DNA of 6,500 nt from Pseudomonadota bacterium. GTDB taxonomy: Bacteria; Pseudomonadota; Gammaproteobacteria; Steroidobacterales; Woeseiaceae. The notes under the pieces were generated by a model, which did not search any database, was not told where the DNA came from, and saw only the letters and a list, made by a program, of their open reading frames with translations. Positions 5,449-6,500 of the stretch are shown here, piece after piece; the first letter of the stretch is position 1; every line of letters begins with the position of its first letter. A program made the translations under genes and the position numbers. The stretch lies in NCBI GenBank assembly GCA_022565135.1, contig JADFKA010000107.1, positions 1 to 6,500 of the forward strand, in the 5' to 3' direction.

Positions 5449-6500
5449 ATGCAGGAAATGGTTAATACTCTAAATGACATCGTGTGGAGTCAGGCACTGA
5501 TCTTCCTGTGCCTTGGCACTGGTCTGTTCTTTTCAGTATTGACTCGTTTCGTCCAGGTGCGCCTGTTTCGCGAAATGATTCACCTGCTATTCTCAGGCAA
5601 AGAGTCGAAACGTGGTATTTCCTCTTTTCAGGCATTGGCTGTGTCGCTTTCCGGGCGCGTGGGCACCGGCAATATCGCAGGCGTCGCTGCAGCAATCGGA
5701 TTTGGCGGTCCCGGCGCCGTTTTCTGGATGTGGGTTGTGGCATTTCTCGGCGCATCCACCGCTTACATCGAATCGACACTTGGCCAGATATACAAAGAGG
5801 AAGATGAAGGCCAATTTCGCGGCGGACCGGCCTACTACATTGAAAAAGCGATGGGCCAGAAATGGTACGCGTGGATTTTCGCGATCACGACGATTATCGC
5901 GGTTGGCGTACTGCTGCCCGGAGTGCAGTCAAATAGCATCGGCAATGCTGCAGAACTCGCATTTGGCGGTCACAACACAGTTGATACTTTTTTTGGCACG
6001 ATCAGCTATACCAAACTCATTGCTGCCGCCACTGTCGTCACGATACTCGGCATCATTATCTTCGGTGGCGTAAAACGCATCGCACATGTCACGCAAGTCG
6101 TGGTACCGGTGATGGCACTGGGCTACATCGTCATGGCGATCGTTATCGTTGGGATACACATTGCAGACCTTCCGGGTATCCTCTCGATGATCATCACGGA
6201 TGCATTCACGCCGATGGCAGGCGTTGGCGCCGCAATTGGCTGGGGCGTTAAACGCGGTGTGTACTCGAACGAAGCCGGTCAGGGCACCGGCCCACATGCT
6301 GCCGCCGCTTGCGAAGTACAACACCCCGCGCAACAAGGCCTGGTGCAGGCGTTTTCAGTTTACATCGATACCTTGTTTGTTTGTTCTGCCACGGCCTTCA
6401 TGATCCTGATTACCAATCAGTACTACGTCACCGGAGTTGAAGCGGCCGTGAGCGGAGGCATGCTTGCATCGGACATTCAGGCGAACAGCCCGGCATTTAC
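5449..6500 (+). CDS. AGCS-family alanine/glycine:cation symporter, N-terminal part
   Basis: The reading frame is open from the ATG to the window edge (350 codons plus 2 nt), so the C-terminus is missing. AGCS proteins (TC 2.A.25; AlsT, DagA) import alanine or glycine with Na+ or H+ across the inner membrane. Family marks are SLSGRVGTGNIAGVAAAIGF (66-85), the signature GGPGAVFWMWVVAF followed by TAYIESTLGQIY (86-115), RGGPAYYIEKAMG (124-136) and GWGVKRGVYSNEAGQGTGP (264-282). Hydrophobic segments appear at about 14-34, 73-100, 140-158, 190-207, 217-237 and 303-322. A leader region and strong ribosome binding site suggest expression at least partly independent of relA. The precise substrate and coupling ion cannot be read from this fragment, so no symbol is given. 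Confidence 0.93.
   Translation, partial: MQEMVNTLNDIVWSQALIFLCLGTGLFFSVLTRFVQVRLFREMIHLLFSGKESKRGISSFQALAVSLSGRVGTGNIAGVAAAIGFGGPGAVFWMWVVAFLGASTAYIESTLGQIYKEEDEGQFRGGPAYYIEKAMGQKWYAWIFAITTIIAVGVLLPGVQSNSIGNAAELAFGGHNTVDTFFGTISYTKLIAAATVVTILGIIIFGGVKRIAHVTQVVVPVMALGYIVMAIVIVGIHIADLPGILSMIITDAFTPMAGVGAAIGWGVKRGVYSNEAGQGTGPHAAAACEVQHPAQQGLVQAFSVYIDTLFVCSATAFMILITNQYYVTGVEAAVSGGMLASDIQANSPAF

Noticed and set aside
5988..5994. T TTT TTT heptamer in the symporter gene, formally a slippery site
   Set aside because: It encodes ordinary Phe-Phe in a loop of a membrane protein, and nothing supports a functional shifted product.
5462..6336. Several open frames of 100-150 residues in other frames over the symporter region
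   Set aside because: The true frame from 5449 runs open to the window edge and encodes clear AGCS motifs. The others are shadows rich in Arg, Cys and His.

Overview
The window looks like a piece of a gammaproteobacterial chromosome. It carries a yebC-ruvC-ruvA-ruvB cluster running into tolQ. It also carries a RelA whose hydrolase half is degenerate, a type that normally accompanies a separate SpoT in Beta- and Gammaproteobacteria. Base composition is moderately GC-rich by eye. I cannot place the genus. There is no sign of phage, insertion sequence, CRISPR or RNA gene.

Minus strand, 3087 down to 1: five genes are packed in one direction, yebC, ruvC, ruvA, ruvB and the first 43 codons of tolQ. 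Gaps are 15 nt, a 4-nt stop/start overlap, 3 nt and 34 nt, so they are probably one transcription unit, with possible extra initiation before tolQ. YebC is a translation-associated protein. RuvA, RuvB and RuvC form the complete Holliday-junction migration and resolution machine. TolQ belongs to the inner-membrane motor of the Tol-Pal system. The thioesterase gene ybgC, often found between ruvB and tolQ in gammaproteobacteria, is absent.

Positions 3088-3190 are a 103-bp divergent intergenic region holding three short inverted repeats. One of them is a perfect 14-bp palindrome. It probably contains promoters for both yebC and relA.

Plus strand, 3191-5323: a full-length RelA-type (p)ppGpp synthetase with TGS, zinc-finger and ACT domains. 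Its one striking sequence oddity is an aspartate in place of the usual glycine just before the guanine-stacking tyrosine of the synthetase site (residue 302). A very AT-rich, TTA-leucine-rich patch also lies within its pseudo-hydrolase domain.

Plus strand, 5449-6500: the start of an AGCS-family sodium/proton:alanine/glycine symporter, which runs off the window. It has a strong ribosome binding site and a 125-bp leader region after relA. Overall this is mostly housekeeping DNA. I see no convincing new system, only several local oddities listed as findings.
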